This document shows, piece by piece, positions 17,877-26,512 of a DNA stretch of 64,000 bases. Both the position numbers and the translations under genes were made by a program. Source of the DNA: Domibacillus sp. DTU_2020_1001157_1_SI_ALB_TIR_016 (GTDB lineage Bacteria > Bacillota > Bacilli > Bacillales > Domibacillaceae); the NCBI RefSeq assembly GCF_032341995.1, contig NZ_CP135438.1, positions 62,001 through 126,000 on the forward strand, read 5' to 3'. Each line of letters starts with the position of its first letter. The first letter of the stretch is position 1. The notes under the pieces are model-generated. The model ran no database searches. It worked only from the letters and a program-made list of their open reading frames with translations, and was not told the origin of the DNA.

Positions 17877-18619
17877 GGGCGCCCCTCGCTCATTTTTTGC
17901 CGCAGCGTTAAACAAAGATGATTAAAATACGGTTCATATCGCATATTGATAAGCCGCGGCTTTTTTAAAAGAACCTTCTCCTCACAGATAATGCGTCCCC
18001 TGTCCATAACAGAAATACGGTCAGACAAATAGACCGCCTCGGAAATATCGTGGGTAATGAACAAAACTGTCGTTTGATGAAGCTGACAAATTCTCAGCAA
18101 GTCTTCTTGTAATTCCTCTCTAGTGATGGCATCAAGTGCTGCGAACGGCTCATCTAAAAACAGCATGGACGGATGTTGAATCAGTGCCCGCGCAAGAGAT
18201 ACGCGGCTCTGCTGTCCTCCTGAAAGCTGTGCCGGATAGCGATTGTGATGCTCAGACAAGCCTACCATATCCAGCAAACTGGCTGCGTGCTTCCGATCTT
18301 CTTCAGTCACCTTCCGCTTCAAGAAAATAGGAAGGAGAACATTATCCATAACGGTTTTCCATTCAAGTAAAGTAGGAGACTGGAACATAAAGCCACATTC
18401 CTGATAAGGTCCGTCAAGTTCTTTTCCATCCAGCTGAATGATCCCTTTATCAGGCTGAAGCAGTCCTGAAGCCAGCTTTAACAGCGTTGTTTTCCCGCAG
18501 CCGCTTTTTCCCAGCAGACAATGAAATTCCCCTTTTGTAATATCCAAATTCACGTCCGAAATAACAGCCTGCTTTCCTTGATACATAAAGTCTGCATTTT
18601 TTATCGTTAAAATTTCCAT
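17873..18619 (-). CDS. thiZ: ABC transporter ATPase, ThiZ/SsuB type
   Basis: 248 aa. Walker A is GKSGCGKTTL, the signature is LSGGQQSR, Walker B is MLFLDEP, and the switch histidine is in LFITHDIS. It energises the ThiXY-like transporter. ATG 18619 is preceded by GAGGAG; the gene starts 16 bases after the LuxC-like stop, so all seven parts of this operon are contiguous. Confidence 0.9.
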   Translation of the reverse strand: MEILTIKNADFMYQGKQAVISDVNLDITKGEFHCLLGKSGCGKTTLLKLASGLLQPDKGIIQLDGKELDGPYQECGFMFQSPTLLEWKTVMDNVLLPIFLKRKVTEEDRKHAASLLDMVGLSEHHNRYPAQLSGGQQSRVSLARALIQHPSMLFLDEPFAALDAITREELQEDLLRICQLHQTTVLFITHDISEAVYLSDRISVMDRGRIICEEKVLLKKPRLINMRYEPYFNHLCLTLRQKMSEGRP

Positions 18620-18634
18620 TTTTGTTCTCCTCAT

Positions 18635-20086
18635 CTAGTCGACGTAGGGGGCAAATTGCTCGCTTGATGCCTCTGCCGCTGCTTCTATGTCGACCATATA
18701 CACTAAATCCAATAGATTAAACCGGCCGTCGTGGTGCCAGCCAGCTTCTGGTGATGTCATGGATCCGAGGGCGGCAATGCGTGTAACCCCGATTTTCGCA
18801 AGCTGTTCAGCCCAGCGAAACAGTTCAGCAGGACTGGCAGCCACTCCCACCGTCTGAAGAAAAGAACGATGGGGCGCAATGGTTGGAAGAATGTCTTCAA
18901 TGTCGCGGAAAGCAATAACTTTTACCACCCGGTTTAGCGCACTTGGCAGAAAAGAAGAGGAGTTTTCTTCATAAACCACGGTCCAGTCATTTGCTCTGTT
19001 ACCCAGCACTTCATGGCCAGGTTTTGAAAAAAGTGCTATTTCCTCCCTTTGGCGCCATGCTGCCGCCGCTGCGGCTTCCTCCATCGAAAGCTCCCGCCGT
19101 GGATATCTTGTTTGAAAGTTCTCCAGTTCATTTGCCAAAAAGCGCGCGAAATCACGCGGCGAAACATGTCCGCCTTCTTGAACATAAAAAAGGTGAGGAG
19201 AATAGCAGCCCTGCTGATCATATCGGATCACATCAAGCGCTGCCTGATGGACCGTAGTCCACCCTTTTCTTGAATCAAGGCTTGATTTTGATACAGCCCC
19301 AAAACTGATTTTATGGCCAAAAGGTAAAAAGCGCGTTGTCACCGGCATCCGGTTTTGCAACGATTGCAGTGACTGATTGCCTCCATAGCCTATAACTACC
19401 TCTGACTGCTCAAAGAGCTGCTGCTCCCTCTCTTCGTCGCCGCCCTTCCACCACACAACCGCAAAACAGCCTGCAAGCCGGGGTTCAATTTCTACCAGCA
19501 AATGGGCAAACCATCCAGAAAAGAACGGTTCTGCGCTAGACACTTTACCGACTGCTCCTGCTTTCACAAGCAGTCCTGAAATAAAACTCCACAAAGGAAG
19601 AGCCGGAACATTCCCGGCCCAAATATGAGTGATCAAATTCGGACCTATGGCTTTGGAAAAACCTCCTTTGATGCGGGGCTGAAAATCATCCAATAACAAC
19701 GGATTGCCGAAATCTTCAGCCAGAAAACGCTGCAGCCCCTTTTTTCGGAATGTTTTTAAATAAGATGTCAGGCCAAGCCGGATGATTTCTTCATCATAGC
19801 CTGTTACGATAGGCAGCAATTTTTCCGCTTTTTGCCGATAAGGTGACTGGCGGTCCAGCAGCTGCTCAATGGCCCTGTCAATAATGCAGATCATATCTGA
19901 AACAGAAAAGCTTTTCAGCACTTCCTCGCTTGCTTTTTTCACTTTCTCAATCACTTTATTTAATTGTTCCTTTGTTAATAAAGGAATCTCCGCTTCAACC
20001 GTCTCTCCTTTTTTAGAGAACGTTAACACTTTCATTTCCAAGGTGGTCTCGCCTATATCCGGCAGGTATCCTGCAATTTCCCTCAT
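18635..20086 (-). CDS. LuxC-like acyl-CoA/acyl-thioester reductase
   Basis: About 483 aa, the length of LuxC. The aldehyde-dehydrogenase-type catalytic cysteine lies in QQGCYSPHLFYV. The nucleotide-binding part includes IGPNLITHIWAGNVPALPLWS and IGYGGNQS. In luminous bacteria LuxC reduces an acyl-enzyme or acyl-CoA to the aldehyde with NADPH. There is no luxAB here. ATG 20086 overlaps the LuxE-like stop by 4 bases, with AAGGTG seven bases upstream, so the two are translationally coupled as a reductase-synthetase pair. Confidence 0.88.
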   Translation of the reverse strand: MREIAGYLPDIGETTLEMKVLTFSKKGETVEAEIPLLTKEQLNKVIEKVKKASEEVLKSFSVSDMICIIDRAIEQLLDRQSPYRQKAEKLLPIVTGYDEEIIRLGLTSYLKTFRKKGLQRFLAEDFGNPLLLDDFQPRIKGGFSKAIGPNLITHIWAGNVPALPLWSFISGLLVKAGAVGKVSSAEPFFSGWFAHLLVEIEPRLAGCFAVVWWKGGDEEREQQLFEQSEVVIGYGGNQSLQSLQNRMPVTTRFLPFGHKISFGAVSKSSLDSRKGWTTVHQAALDVIRYDQQGCYSPHLFYVQEGGHVSPRDFARFLANELENFQTRYPRRELSMEEAAAAAAWRQREEIALFSKPGHEVLGNRANDWTVVYEENSSSFLPSALNRVVKVIAFRDIEDILPTIAPHRSFLQTVGVAASPAELFRWAEQLAKIGVTRIAALGSMTSPEAGWHHDGRFNLLDLVYMVDIEAAAEASSEQFAPYVD

Positions 20087-21174
20087 TCTAATGCACCTTT
20101 TGAAGCTGTTTTGATAAATTCTTCTGCCGCAATGGAGCATCCTTTTGCTTCCGTACCTTGAACACGGCCCAAAAGCAGAAAGCCATTCTCTGTTTCCATC
20201 CCCATATCTTCCGTCAGAATGGTCGTAACCGAATTGAAATTGCCCAAATCACAGTGGACTAGAACGCCCTGTTCACCTTTAGGCAATTCTTCTCCTGTTA
20301 AAGGATTGATCACTCTTGTGCGGATCCAGTGAGGCCCAGATTTGACGGAAGGTATACTTTCATTCCCGCTGTCATAAAACTGCGTGCTGAGTTCTGTCAT
20401 ACCGTACATATTGATACAGGCTGAGCGTTCAATTCCAAGAGCAGCTGACAGCAGGCGATAAAACTCTGACAGCTCCATTTCTTTGGATTGATTTTTAAAC
20501 CCGCCTGTATCAAGCACTCTGCTTCCTGTAGGAAGGGAGAAAGTTTTGCCTCGGCGTGTCAATTCTTCAAGAAGGTGCACAAAGCTGTAGCTTGCGCCCA
20601 AAAGGGCATAGGGCTCTCCCGTTTCCTCAGCACGGTTCAGCTCATTTAAAAGACGGTCTATATCAATTCCTTGTTGCGTCAAAAGATAATGGCTTTCGGC
20701 TGTGGCGAATTCCTGGACTGCCAATGCCAAATAATGAGCAAGCGAGGAATTGGGCATTTCCTCTTCCGCCGGGAAAAGAATTCCCATACATATGCGGTCT
20801 CTCCCCTGCATAAAGCGGTTTTTAAAATTTAATGTCATTGATTGATCGTAAATACGCAGATCCGGATGGAAGTGCTTCCCTTTCACACCCTGTGTCGTTC
20901 CGCTCGTCATAAAAACGGCTTGTGCTTCTTCAGGATCGATACAGCTTAGTGTAATGTTTTTAAATGCGGTAATGGGCACAGCCGGTATGTCTTTCCAAGA
21001 CTTGACCATTCGTGGTGTTTTCCCTTTTTGTCTGCAAAATGACTGGTATGGAAGATTGTTTTGATATTGATAGGTGTAGAGACGGAGCGCCAGTTCATTA
21101 AAATCCTGCTCTTCGGACGAATCTTCCTGCATAAATTCCATTACATGTTTTATAATGTTTTGCTGTTGGTCCAT
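20083..21174 (-). CDS. LuxE-like acyl-protein synthetase
   Basis: 363 aa, the length of LuxE. It belongs to the adenylate-forming superfamily: VFMTSGTTQG is the phosphate loop, YGMTELSTQFYD is the A5-type motif, and LGASYSFVHLLEEL lies between. LuxE activates a carboxylic acid with ATP and passes the acyl group to a cysteine for reduction by LuxC. It is the first gene behind the TPP riboswitch; an AAAGGGTG ribosome site lies upstream of the ATG. The substrate is not deducible from sequence; a thiamine-related carboxylate is inferred from the regulation. Confidence 0.87.
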   Translation of the reverse strand: MDQQQNIIKHVMEFMQEDSSEEQDFNELALRLYTYQYQNNLPYQSFCRQKGKTPRMVKSWKDIPAVPITAFKNITLSCIDPEEAQAVFMTSGTTQGVKGKHFHPDLRIYDQSMTLNFKNRFMQGRDRICMGILFPAEEEMPNSSLAHYLALAVQEFATAESHYLLTQQGIDIDRLLNELNRAEETGEPYALLGASYSFVHLLEELTRRGKTFSLPTGSRVLDTGGFKNQSKEMELSEFYRLLSAALGIERSACINMYGMTELSTQFYDSGNESIPSVKSGPHWIRTRVINPLTGEELPKGEQGVLVHCDLGNFNSVTTILTEDMGMETENGFLLLGRVQGTEAKGCSIAAEEFIKTASKGALE

Positions 21175-21217
21175 ATTCTTTCATTCACCCTTTTTGTATA
21201 AATATAAAATAAAAAAA

Positions 21218-21239
21218 ACACTTTGCGCAGGCAAAGTGT
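21218..21239 (-). terminator. Riboswitch expression-platform terminator
   Basis: On the minus strand, ACACTTTGC-CTGC-GCAAAGTGT is followed by eight T residues. It lies between the TPP aptamer and the LuxE-like gene, so TPP binding should favour termination. Confidence 0.85.
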
Positions 21240-21249
21240 CGATAGGTAT

Positions 21250-21350
21250 TATTCTTCCCACTTTCCCTACGCTGGCATTACCCAACAGGTTATCACGGTC
21301 TACAACAGATTAGTTGTACTCTCAGCCTGATTCCACAGACTCCCGACGGT
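21250..21350 (-). promoter_or_regulatory. TPP riboswitch (THI element)
   Basis: Read on the minus strand it contains the conserved cores CAGGCTGAGAG, GATAACCTG and GGGTAATGCCAGCGTAGGG in the right order, the hallmarks of the TPP aptamer. It is followed by the terminator at 21218-21239. It should switch off the LuxE-LuxC-ThiZXY-SDR operon when thiamine pyrophosphate is abundant. Confidence 0.95.
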
Positions 21351-21484
21351 TTTATTTGGTTCAAAGTCTACTCTTTCTTCTCTTATAATGCAACTAAATT
21401 TTGCTTCTGACTTTTTCAAACACTATTTTTTTGATTACTATCCCTCTCAGAGCTTAGTTTAATTATACATAAAATTGAATACTT

Positions 21485-21625
21485 GCTTACAAGTGCTTAA
21501 TACTTCCATGGAGAGAGGATGGATAATCCGGCGAAAGTCCGGAGCAGCCTCCTCTGTTGTAGTGGAAATTAGCCATACCACAGTAAGCAGTATCATAGGA
21601 ATGAGGAAGGATCAGATTATATAAA
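21485..21625 (+). promoter_or_regulatory. Cobalamin-type riboswitch, somewhat degenerate, no gene downstream
   Basis: On the plus strand, AATCCGGCGAAAGTCCGGAGCAGCC, then TCTGTTGTAGTGG, AGCCATACCAC and GAGGAAGG follow the order of the cobalamin aptamer (CCGGTGAAAGTCCGGAGC, CCCGC, ACTGT, GCCACTG, GGGAAGG). Several core positions differ. The only element downstream is the terminator at 21646; the next gene lies on the other strand. Confidence 0.55.
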
Positions 21626-21645
21626 AACCCCCTTATAGGAAGGAT

Positions 21646-21675
21646 AAAAAGCACAGCTTATAAGCTGTGCTTTTT
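21646..21675. terminator. Palindromic terminator
   Basis: A 30-base perfect palindrome (AAAAAGCACAGCTTATAAGC...) that can act in both directions. It would end any transcript from the cobalamin-like RNA and also the RpiR gene arriving from the other side. Confidence 0.75.
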
Positions 21676-21745
21676 CAGGCAGCTATGTGCCTTTGATTTT
21701 GTTAGATGGTTTTCTGTATAGGCAGTGGTAAAAAATGATCTGCAT

Positions 21746-22474
21746 TTAACGGGAATGCAAAAGAGCATGCATGTTCCTCGCAATAGATTCAATTAAATAA
21801 AGCACAGGCAGCTGTGTGGTAATGTTTGTATAATGATGACGTTCTTCCGTAATGTAATAAGCAATATTAATTTCAGACATTTTAGCAAGCGCACAGTCTT
21901 TGTTATTGGTAATACTGACAATGCGGCTGCCCTCTTTTTTGAGTTTTCCAGTTAAATCTACCGTGTGCTTGTGTTCACCGCTGATCGACAGGGCAATCGT
22001 TGTCGTCTCCCGCAAATCGTCATAGACTGGAAAAAAAGGATCGCTCATATACGTGGAGAATTTTCCTAATCCGGAAAAATAATGGGAGCCATATTGAGCG
22101 AGAATACCGGAGCTGCCGCTGCCTGCAAAAATCACGCTCTTAGAGGAAGCAGCCAGTCTGGAGATTTCTTGAATGTCTGCTTCAAACCGCCCCTCAAACG
22201 CTTTTTCTGCAAATTCCGCAAAGGTATAATGCGAACTTTTAATATTCTTTTTCTTATCCATTTCCAGGTCAATTTTTAATTTCGCTTTTAATTCTGCGAA
22301 GCCTTCGCAATCTACTTTCCGGCAGAAACGTGAAATGGTCGAAGGCGAAACATGCGTGGCATCCGCCAGATCCCGGGCACGCATATGGATGACTTTCTCT
22401 CGATTAGAGGCAATATATTGGTATAAAATCGTTTCCAATTCATTAAACGATAAAATGTGTTCATAAGTAAACAA
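21746..22474 (-). CDS. RpiR/MurR-family regulator
   Basis: About 242 aa. There is an N-terminal helix-turn-helix (ARDLADATHVSPSTISRFCRKVDC) and a SIS sugar-phosphate-binding domain (VIFAGSGSSGILAQYG; ALSISGEHKHTVDL). The start is a TTG at 22474 with GGAGGG seven bases upstream; the longer frame lacks a ribosome site. It is divergent from the GH4 glucosidase gene and most likely controls it in response to a phosphorylated sugar. Confidence 0.85.
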   Translation of the reverse strand: MFTYEHILSFNELETILYQYIASNREKVIHMRARDLADATHVSPSTISRFCRKVDCEGFAELKAKLKIDLEMDKKKNIKSSHYTFAEFAEKAFEGRFEADIQEISRLAASSKSVIFAGSGSSGILAQYGSHYFSGLGKFSTYMSDPFFPVYDDLRETTTIALSISGEHKHTVDLTGKLKKEGSRIVSITNNKDCALAKMSEINIAYYITEERHHYTNITTQLPVLYLIESIARNMHALLHSR

Positions 22475-22608
22475 TCCGATCCCTCCACCGCACAATCTTA
22501 AAAAAATTATAACACGGATAAGACTGCTGCTCTTCCATGTTTGATTATTCTTTATTTCGAAAAAGGATGAAGTCTTCAATGGCGGCCTTTCACTAGCTTT
22601 TGCACTGG

Positions 22609-22639
22609 GTGTAACACGTTGTTACTAACTTGTAACAAC
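22609..22639. promoter_or_regulatory. Putative RpiR operator
   Basis: A perfect 8-bp inverted repeat, GTTGTTAC-TAACTT-GTAACAAC (22618-22639), is directly preceded by a related GTGTAACAC. It lies in the divergent region between the regulator and the glucosidase. Confidence 0.5.
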
Positions 22640-22736
22640 CATCTTCTGCTGGAATAAAAAACGCAATAGCCCGAACACCTTCCCTCCTTATCTTGATCAC
22701 GATACCATAAATATATCAAAAGTGGAGGTGCAAGAG

Positions 22737-24065
22737 ATGACAAAAGGAATTAAAATTGCCACTATTGGCGGCGGATCGAGCTACACCCCTGAACTGGTTG
22801 AAGGATTTATTAAACGGTATGAGGAACTGCCTGTACGCGAACTCTGGCTTGTGGATATTGAAGCCGGGAAAGAAAAGCTTGAAATCGTCGGCACCCTTGC
22901 CAAACGAATGATCGAAAAAGCCGGGCTGCCCATTGACGTTCATTTAACACTCGATCGCCGGGCCGCTTTAAAAGATGCTGACTTTGTTACAACACAGTTC
23001 CGTGTCGGCCTTCTTGATGCACGGGCAAAAGATGAACGCATCCCTTTAAAATATGGCGTGCTTGGCCAGGAAACCAATGGGCCAGGCGGCTTATTCAAAG
23101 GACTGCGTACGATCCCGGTTATTCTGGATATTTGCAAAGACATGGAAGAGCTTTGCCCGAATGCCTGGCTCATTAACTTTACCAATCCAGCCGGCATGGT
23201 AACCGAAGCCGTTCTGCGTTATTCCAACATCGAAAAGGTGGTCGGGTTATGCAACGTGCCGATCGGCATGGAAATGGGCATTGCCAAACTGCTTGATGTA
23301 GACCACTCACGTATTCGGATTGATTTTGCCGGTTTAAACCATATGGTGTATGGACTTGACGTGTTTGTAGACGGAGAAAGTGTCAAAGACAAAGTCATCG
23401 AGCTCTTAACAGACCCGAATAACAGCAGTTTTGTGAAAAATATCGAAGGCCTCGGCTGGGAGCCGGAATTTATCCGATCATTGAATGTCTTAACATGCCC
23501 TTACCACATGTATTACTACAAAACAAAAGACATGCTGGAAAAAGATGCAAAGAACGCACAAGAAGAAGGTACACGGGCAGAAGTTGTACAGAAACTGGAA
23601 CAGGAATTATTTGAGCTTTATCAAGATCCACAGCTTGATATCAAGCCGCCACAGCTTGAAAAACGCGGCGGTGCATACTATTCCGATGCAGCGGTTCGTT
23701 TGATCACCTCTATTTACACGGATAAAGGAGACATCCAGCCGGTGAATACGCGTAACAATGGCGCCATTGCCGGCATTCCAGACGATTCGGCTGTTGAAGT
23801 AAGCTGCGTGATTACGAAAAACGGACCAAGACCAGTCGTCATGGGAGAACTGCCAGTTGCGGTACGCGGCTTGGTGCAGCAGATTAAATCGTTTGAACGT
23901 GTAGCAGCAGAAGCGGCTGTAACAGGTGATTATGAAAAAGCCGTATTAGCGCTTACGATTAATCCATTAACCCCTACTGATACCATTGCCAAAGAAATTG
24001 TGGATGAAATGCTCGAAGCACACAAAGAGCACTTGCCGCAATTCTTTCAAAAAGTAAACGCCTAA
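22737..24065 (+). CDS. licH: GH4 6-phospho-beta-glucosidase
   Basis: 442 aa. The NAD-binding loop IGGGSSYTPELVEG is at the N-terminus. The family's metal ligands appear as Cys in GLCNVPIGM and His in GLNHMVYG; NFTNPAGMVTE is also typical. GH4 enzymes cleave phospho-glycosides by an NAD- and Mn-dependent oxidation-elimination route in the cytoplasm. GGAGGTG precedes the ATG by seven bases. No PTS gene is in the window, so its sugar would have to enter by a system coded elsewhere. LicH/CelF is the best subgroup guess. Confidence 0.9.
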   Translation: MTKGIKIATIGGGSSYTPELVEGFIKRYEELPVRELWLVDIEAGKEKLEIVGTLAKRMIEKAGLPIDVHLTLDRRAALKDADFVTTQFRVGLLDARAKDERIPLKYGVLGQETNGPGGLFKGLRTIPVILDICKDMEELCPNAWLINFTNPAGMVTEAVLRYSNIEKVVGLCNVPIGMEMGIAKLLDVDHSRIRIDFAGLNHMVYGLDVFVDGESVKDKVIELLTDPNNSSFVKNIEGLGWEPEFIRSLNVLTCPYHMYYYKTKDMLEKDAKNAQEEGTRAEVVQKLEQELFELYQDPQLDIKPPQLEKRGGAYYSDAAVRLITSIYTDKGDIQPVNTRNNGAIAGIPDDSAVEVSCVITKNGPRPVVMGELPVAVRGLVQQIKSFERVAAEAAVTGDYEKAVLALTINPLTPTDTIAKEIVDEMLEAHKEHLPQFFQKVNA

Positions 24066-24112
24066 AAAAAGCAGAAACTAGTCCACTTGTTTACTGACAA
24101 AGGGACGTTTAA

Positions 24113-24141
24113 GAAAGCACAGCGCTTCTGCTGTGCTTTTT
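24113..24141 (+). terminator. Terminator of the GH4 gene
   Basis: A GAAAGCACAGC/GCTGTGCTTT stem followed by T residues, about 50 bases after the stop. Confidence 0.8.
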
Positions 24142-24179
24142 TACAGAAATATTCGCTTTGTAAAGAGCTTATAAATCGT

Positions 24180-24353
24180 TCAGGATGATGGCTTCTTTTT
24201 TTCTTCTATAACCGATAAAACCTGAGCTTCTGCTCCGTATTCTAACCGAATGGTTTTTCTCGCATTCGCGGGTGTTCTTGCAGTGACAGGCTTGATTTGC
24301 TTTTCTCCCTTTATTTCCATTTCAACAAGGAAGCATTTTGAGCCACACCTCAT
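24180..24353 (-). CDS. Small basic protein, 57 aa
   Basis: A frame of 57 codons (MRCGSKCFLVEMEIKGEKQI...) with an excellent ribosome site, GGAGG seven bases before the ATG. It has two N-terminal cysteines (RCGSKC) and many Lys/Glu residues. No signal peptide or membrane segment is visible. I do not recognise the family. It stands between convergent and downstream genes with its own spacing, and the good start signal argues that it is real. Confidence 0.7.
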   Translation of the reverse strand: MRCGSKCFLVEMEIKGEKQIKPVTARTPANARKTIRLEYGAEAQVLSVIEEKKKPSS

Positions 24354-24574
24354 GCATATTCCTCCTTTTCGGCCTTCAGTCTTTTTGGCATTATTGTAAA
24401 GTAAACGATCTTAAAAAGAAAAGCAGGAAGTATTTTTGATTTCTTTATGATGGCGGAGATAAGGATGTAGAAAACATCTCTATAGAGAGACAGATGGAAA
24501 CAGAGAGAGTATAACAGCTGATAATCATTCCAGTCCTACCCGCAAAATAAAAAGCGCAGAATGCACTGCGCTTT

Positions 24575-25183
24575 TTATTTTGCAATTTTCTCTAAATGAT
24601 CGTTGTTTTCAAGCTGCAGGGTGGATTTTTGGGCTGATTCATCACCCAACACGACCATTTTTCTCGCACGGTCCATTATTTTAACTAATTCTTCATAGTC
24701 TTGCTGCATCGTGAGCGCTCTTTTTTCAAGCTCCTCATATTTTGTTTCTATCGCCGCTTTCTCACGTTTGATCATGTCAAGTTCTCTTTGAAGGATTTCG
24801 CAATCTGCTTCAGATGTATTTATGTTTTGCAGGAAAGCAATAATCTCTCTCATCGTAAGGGCTGAAGAGCCTATAGCTGCATTTGTGTTTTCACCCGCAG
24901 ATGGACCTTCTAAAATAACTTGTATGCCTGAAGCCCGTTCTTTCTTCTGAAGGCTACGAAAATATTGTTTCCTTTGTTTGCGCGCAAGGCCCAATGCTTT
25001 TTCATACTGCTTCCGAATCACAGCATTCCAGCGGAACCCGCAGGCTGCTGCCGTTCTGTTCAGTGTATCTCCTACTTCTTCAAACGCTTTCAGTTGGGTA
25101 CTTCCCTCGCGCACATGACGTAATACCGTTTCCGCAAGGAGCAGATCATTTTCTTCTGACCAGGCATCTTGTCTCATTTTCAT
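24575..25183 (-). CDS. rsfA: RsfA-family prespore transcription regulator, copy 1
   Basis: 202 aa. There is an N-terminal Myb/SANT-like DNA-binding part ([20 protein letters not shown]... [12 protein letters not shown]), a linker, and a C-terminal coiled coil (about residues 125-175). In B. subtilis RsfA is a sigma-F-dependent modulator of forespore genes. RBS GGGGAG lies seven bases upstream. A palindromic terminator (AAAAAGCGCAG/CTGCGCTTTTT, 24549-24576) overlaps the stop. A paralogue lies at 36575-37174. Confidence 0.85.
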   Translation of the reverse strand: MKMRQDAWSEENDLLLAETVLRHVREGSTQLKAFEEVGDTLNRTAAACGFRWNAVIRKQYEKALGLARKQRKQYFRSLQKKERASGIQVILEGPSAGENTNAAIGSSALTMREIIAFLQNINTSEADCEILQRELDMIKREKAAIETKYEELEKRALTMQQDYEELVKIMDRARKMVVLGDESAQKSTLQLENNDHLEKIAK

Positions 25184-25588
25184 TGGTTATCTCCCCTTTT
25201 ATTCGAATTGTCTTTCAACAAGATGGCCACTTCTACCTCCTTTTATATAAAAGCACTTAAAAATTATGTATTCCATTTATATTCTGGTGAACTTTAAAAT
25301 ATTTATGAAAATGAAGAGAACAACCCCGCTTTTCTTGAGGTTGTTAACTGGCATGCAATCCACTTGTTATATTTAACTGTTTAAAGGCCGCTTAAGCACA
25401 AACAGGCACTATCGTCCTGCTTAAGAGAAGTAGTAGTTTTATTTCATCAGGGATTGTTTTTAACAAGTTTGAACGATATAGATGTTCTAAAGGTTAAAGT
25501 ATTTCTTCATTCCTTAAAGGATTTTAAAAAAATGCCTATACTTGCGAACAATAAATTGCTTTATTTTTTAAACGAACTGTTGAGTAAA
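25184..25588. other. Upstream region of rsfA copy 1 (405 bp)
   Basis: The 140 or so bases next to rsfA are similar to those upstream of the second rsfA, so the duplicated unit included its promoter. The rest is AT-rich with one hairpin (AACAACC/GGTTGTT near 25320-25350). No gene seen. Confidence 0.5.
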
Positions 25589-25882
25589 TCATCCAGCTTC
25601 TTCCCATCGTAAGAAAACCCAAAATTGTAACATATCCATTTTTTGTGGATAGGGGTAATTAACATATTCCTCCTCTAATGAAGAAATAAAAGGAAAGTCA
25701 GCCAGCACTTCCGTACATGCTGTACTAACAGCATCTTGCTCTTCTTCAGTGGGTTCACCATCAAAGTACCCTTTCCAATAAAGCTTGCTGTCCTCCAATT
25801 TCACAGTCAGCCCTCTTAGCTTTGTTGAAATTGCCCCTATTAAAGCCCGATGACAAGATACAATTAGCTTGTTTTGCTGCAT
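25589..25882 (-). CDS. Hypothetical acidic protein, 97 aa
   Basis: A soluble, acidic small protein with the segment KLYWKGYFDGEPTEEEQDAVS and a C-terminal FWVFLRWEE. The length and the middle segment recall colicin- or toxin-immunity-like small proteins of Bacilli, but I cannot name a family and no toxin gene is adjacent. RBS GAGAGGTG lies seven bases before the ATG. It stands alone on the minus strand. Confidence 0.65.
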   Translation of the reverse strand: MQQNKLIVSCHRALIGAISTKLRGLTVKLEDSKLYWKGYFDGEPTEEEQDAVSTACTEVLADFPFISSLEEEYVNYPYPQKMDMLQFWVFLRWEEAG

Positions 25883-26056
25883 ACATTACACCTCTCTCTA
25901 TTGAAGATGGCATACTATTTCTAATTAATTTTCAAATAGCATAATTACTGTATTAAATTTACTAGTACCCTTGTTCAACAGTTTCGGTCAACTGCTGCTT
26001 AACCTAAGAGCAGCGTTGCTTTATTCCTTCTGCAACTAAACACCGGCTGCAGAAGG

Positions 26057-26512
26057 TTAATCCATATTTTCGGCAATCTTTTTCAGTTCTTTTGCACGAG
26101 AAATAATAAATGCGCTCATATACTTTTCCAAAAACAACTTATCGGCTGCAGCGCCAATTAGACCAAATGGCGACTTATATTGAAATGTATCTATCATGAT
26201 GGTTCCGCCTGCTTCTTCAATAAACTGATGGGTATGAACAAAAGATTGGAAAGCTCCCTTCACCATAATATCTACAAACTTATGAGGTTTTTCCATTAAT
26301 GTTACCTTGGCCGTCAGTCTTTGTTTAATACCAAAGTGAATGGCTTCCCAGGTAACAGTATCTCCCTGTTCTAGTAACCCTTCTGTCACTCCACCAACAG
26401 CTTTTTCCTTTGTTTCAGAGGTCGTTTGAGTATGAATATCCACATTTCTTGCAAGGTCAAAACATACTTCGGCAGGTGCTTTAATAAACTGCTGATGCTT
26501 AATAACAGGCAT
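26057..26512 (-). CDS. SRPBCC (START/Bet v1-like) domain protein
   Basis: 151 aa, the whole length being one SRPBCC domain: FIKAPAEVCFDLARNVDIH at the start, DTVTWEAIHFGIKQRLTAKV in the middle, and GTIMIDTFQYKSPFGLIGAAAD near the end. Such proteins bind a hydrophobic ligand in a helix-grip pocket; close relatives are annotated as cell division inhibitor SulA-like or polyketide cyclase-like without proof. AAGGAG precedes the ATG. It is monocistronic. Confidence 0.8.
   Translation of the reverse strand: MPVIKHQQFIKAPAEVCFDLARNVDIHTQTTSETKEKAVGGVTEGLLEQGDTVTWEAIHFGIKQRLTAKVTLMEKPHKFVDIMVKGAFQSFVHTHQFIEEAGGTIMIDTFQYKSPFGLIGAAADKLFLEKYMSAFIISRAKELKKIAENMD

Noticed and set aside
18635-21174. Bioluminescence operon suggested by LuxC and LuxE homologues
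   Set aside because: No luxA, luxB or luxD-like gene is present, and the operon is under a TPP riboswitch with a thiamine-type transporter.
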